Assembly: GCA_910584525.1 (NCBI GenBank)
Contig: CAJUAT010000060.1
Location: forward strand, 1-15,289
Length of the DNA: 15,289 nt
Reading direction: 5' to 3'
Source of the DNA: an uncultured Muribaculaceae bacterium
Lineage (GTDB): Bacteria > Bacteroidota > Bacteroidia > Bacteroidales > Muribaculaceae
A program made the translations under genes and the position numbers. Positions 15,154 to 15,289 of the stretch are shown here, piece by piece. Position 1 is the stretch's first letter; each line of letters begins with the position of its first letter. The notes under the pieces were generated by a model, which did no database searches, was not told the origin of the DNA, and saw only the letters and a list, made by a program, of their open reading frames with translations.

Positions 15154-15289
15154 TCACTTCACTATGGCACGCAGAGCACCTATCCTTCTGTCGGAAGCGA
15201 CCACGGAGAAAACATACACGCCGCTGTCAAGAGAGCCGCAGCTGACATCCGTCCTGTTCCCCTCGTATGCCGGGAAGTCCACCACGCGG
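15154..15289 (-). CDS. C-terminal end of a protein with a T9SS-like sorting tail (partial)
   Basis: On the - strand the window edge opens directly into a frame of 44 residues ending in TGA at 15154-15156. The end, SGVYVFSVVASDRRIGALRAIVK in outline (strand, turn, strand, final lysine), has the form of a T9SS type A sorting domain and resembles the tail of the 1550-residue protein at 125-4777. The gene starts outside the window, so its function is not known. Its stop is 22 nt before the protease ATG, with no terminator between, so the two are probably in one operon. Confidence 0.7.
   Translation of the reverse strand, partial: RVVDFPAYEGNRTDVSCGSLDSGVYVFSVVASDRRIGALRAIVK

Noticed and set aside
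10697..15289. Integrative element inserted at the tRNA-Leu gene
   Set aside because: The tRNA is intact and the adjacent operon is partly AT-rich, but no integrase, no direct repeat of the tRNA 3' end and no mobility gene is seen in the window.

Overview
The window looks like a chromosomal segment of a gut-type Bacteroidales bacterium, most likely Muribaculaceae. The reasons are: Bacteroidetes promoters (TTTG, 19-20 nt, TAnnTTTG) in place of sigma70 boxes; no clear Shine-Dalgarno sequences; a tRNA without an encoded CCA; very long secreted FN3/choice-of-anchor proteins with short C-terminal tails like type IX secretion (T9SS) sorting domains; and small secreted proteins ending in the lineage-typical tail 'YYNLQGQR...'. 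The family assignment rests on pattern recognition, not on a search.

Layout. (1) 125-4777 (+): a 1550-residue secreted multidomain surface protein (propeller-like N-terminus, FN3, choice-of-anchor J and CARDB-like domains, sorting-like tail), closed by a strong hairpin. (2) 4835-7585 (-): a 9-bp tandem repeat, pheS, and a TIM-barrel glycoside-hydrolase-like gene upstream of it; the pheS promoter is built from the stop codon of that gene. (3) 7708-10549 (+): a membrane-anchored SIMPL-domain protein, thymidine kinase tdk with its own near-consensus promoter, and a CyuA/UPF0597 cysteine desulfidase. (4) 10654-10817: tRNA-Leu(UAG) with a near-perfect promoter and a hairpin shared with the convergent operon. 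(5) 10839-15289 (-): an operon-like run read from right to left: the last 44 codons of a gene with a sorting-like C-terminus, a gingipain-family (C25) cysteine protease, and two tandem paralogous small secreted proteins.

Regions 2-4 are mostly housekeeping. Regions 1 and 5 form the secreted accessory part. The most interesting part is region 5. A C25 protease with both catalytic residues but no visible C-terminal sorting domain is coupled by overlap to two paralogs of unknown function (motifs LCDxN, DILxYDF, LPDTL, CIEGIGAT). The protease gene is a compositional mosaic: a GC-rich 5' third and an AT-rich catalytic/C-terminal part. The last paralog has its signal peptide in a different frame from its body. 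The paralogs share a far better conserved DNA cassette for their tail than for their bodies.

No CRISPR array, insertion sequence, integrase or transposase was seen, and no gene-free stretch longer than 300 bases occurs.
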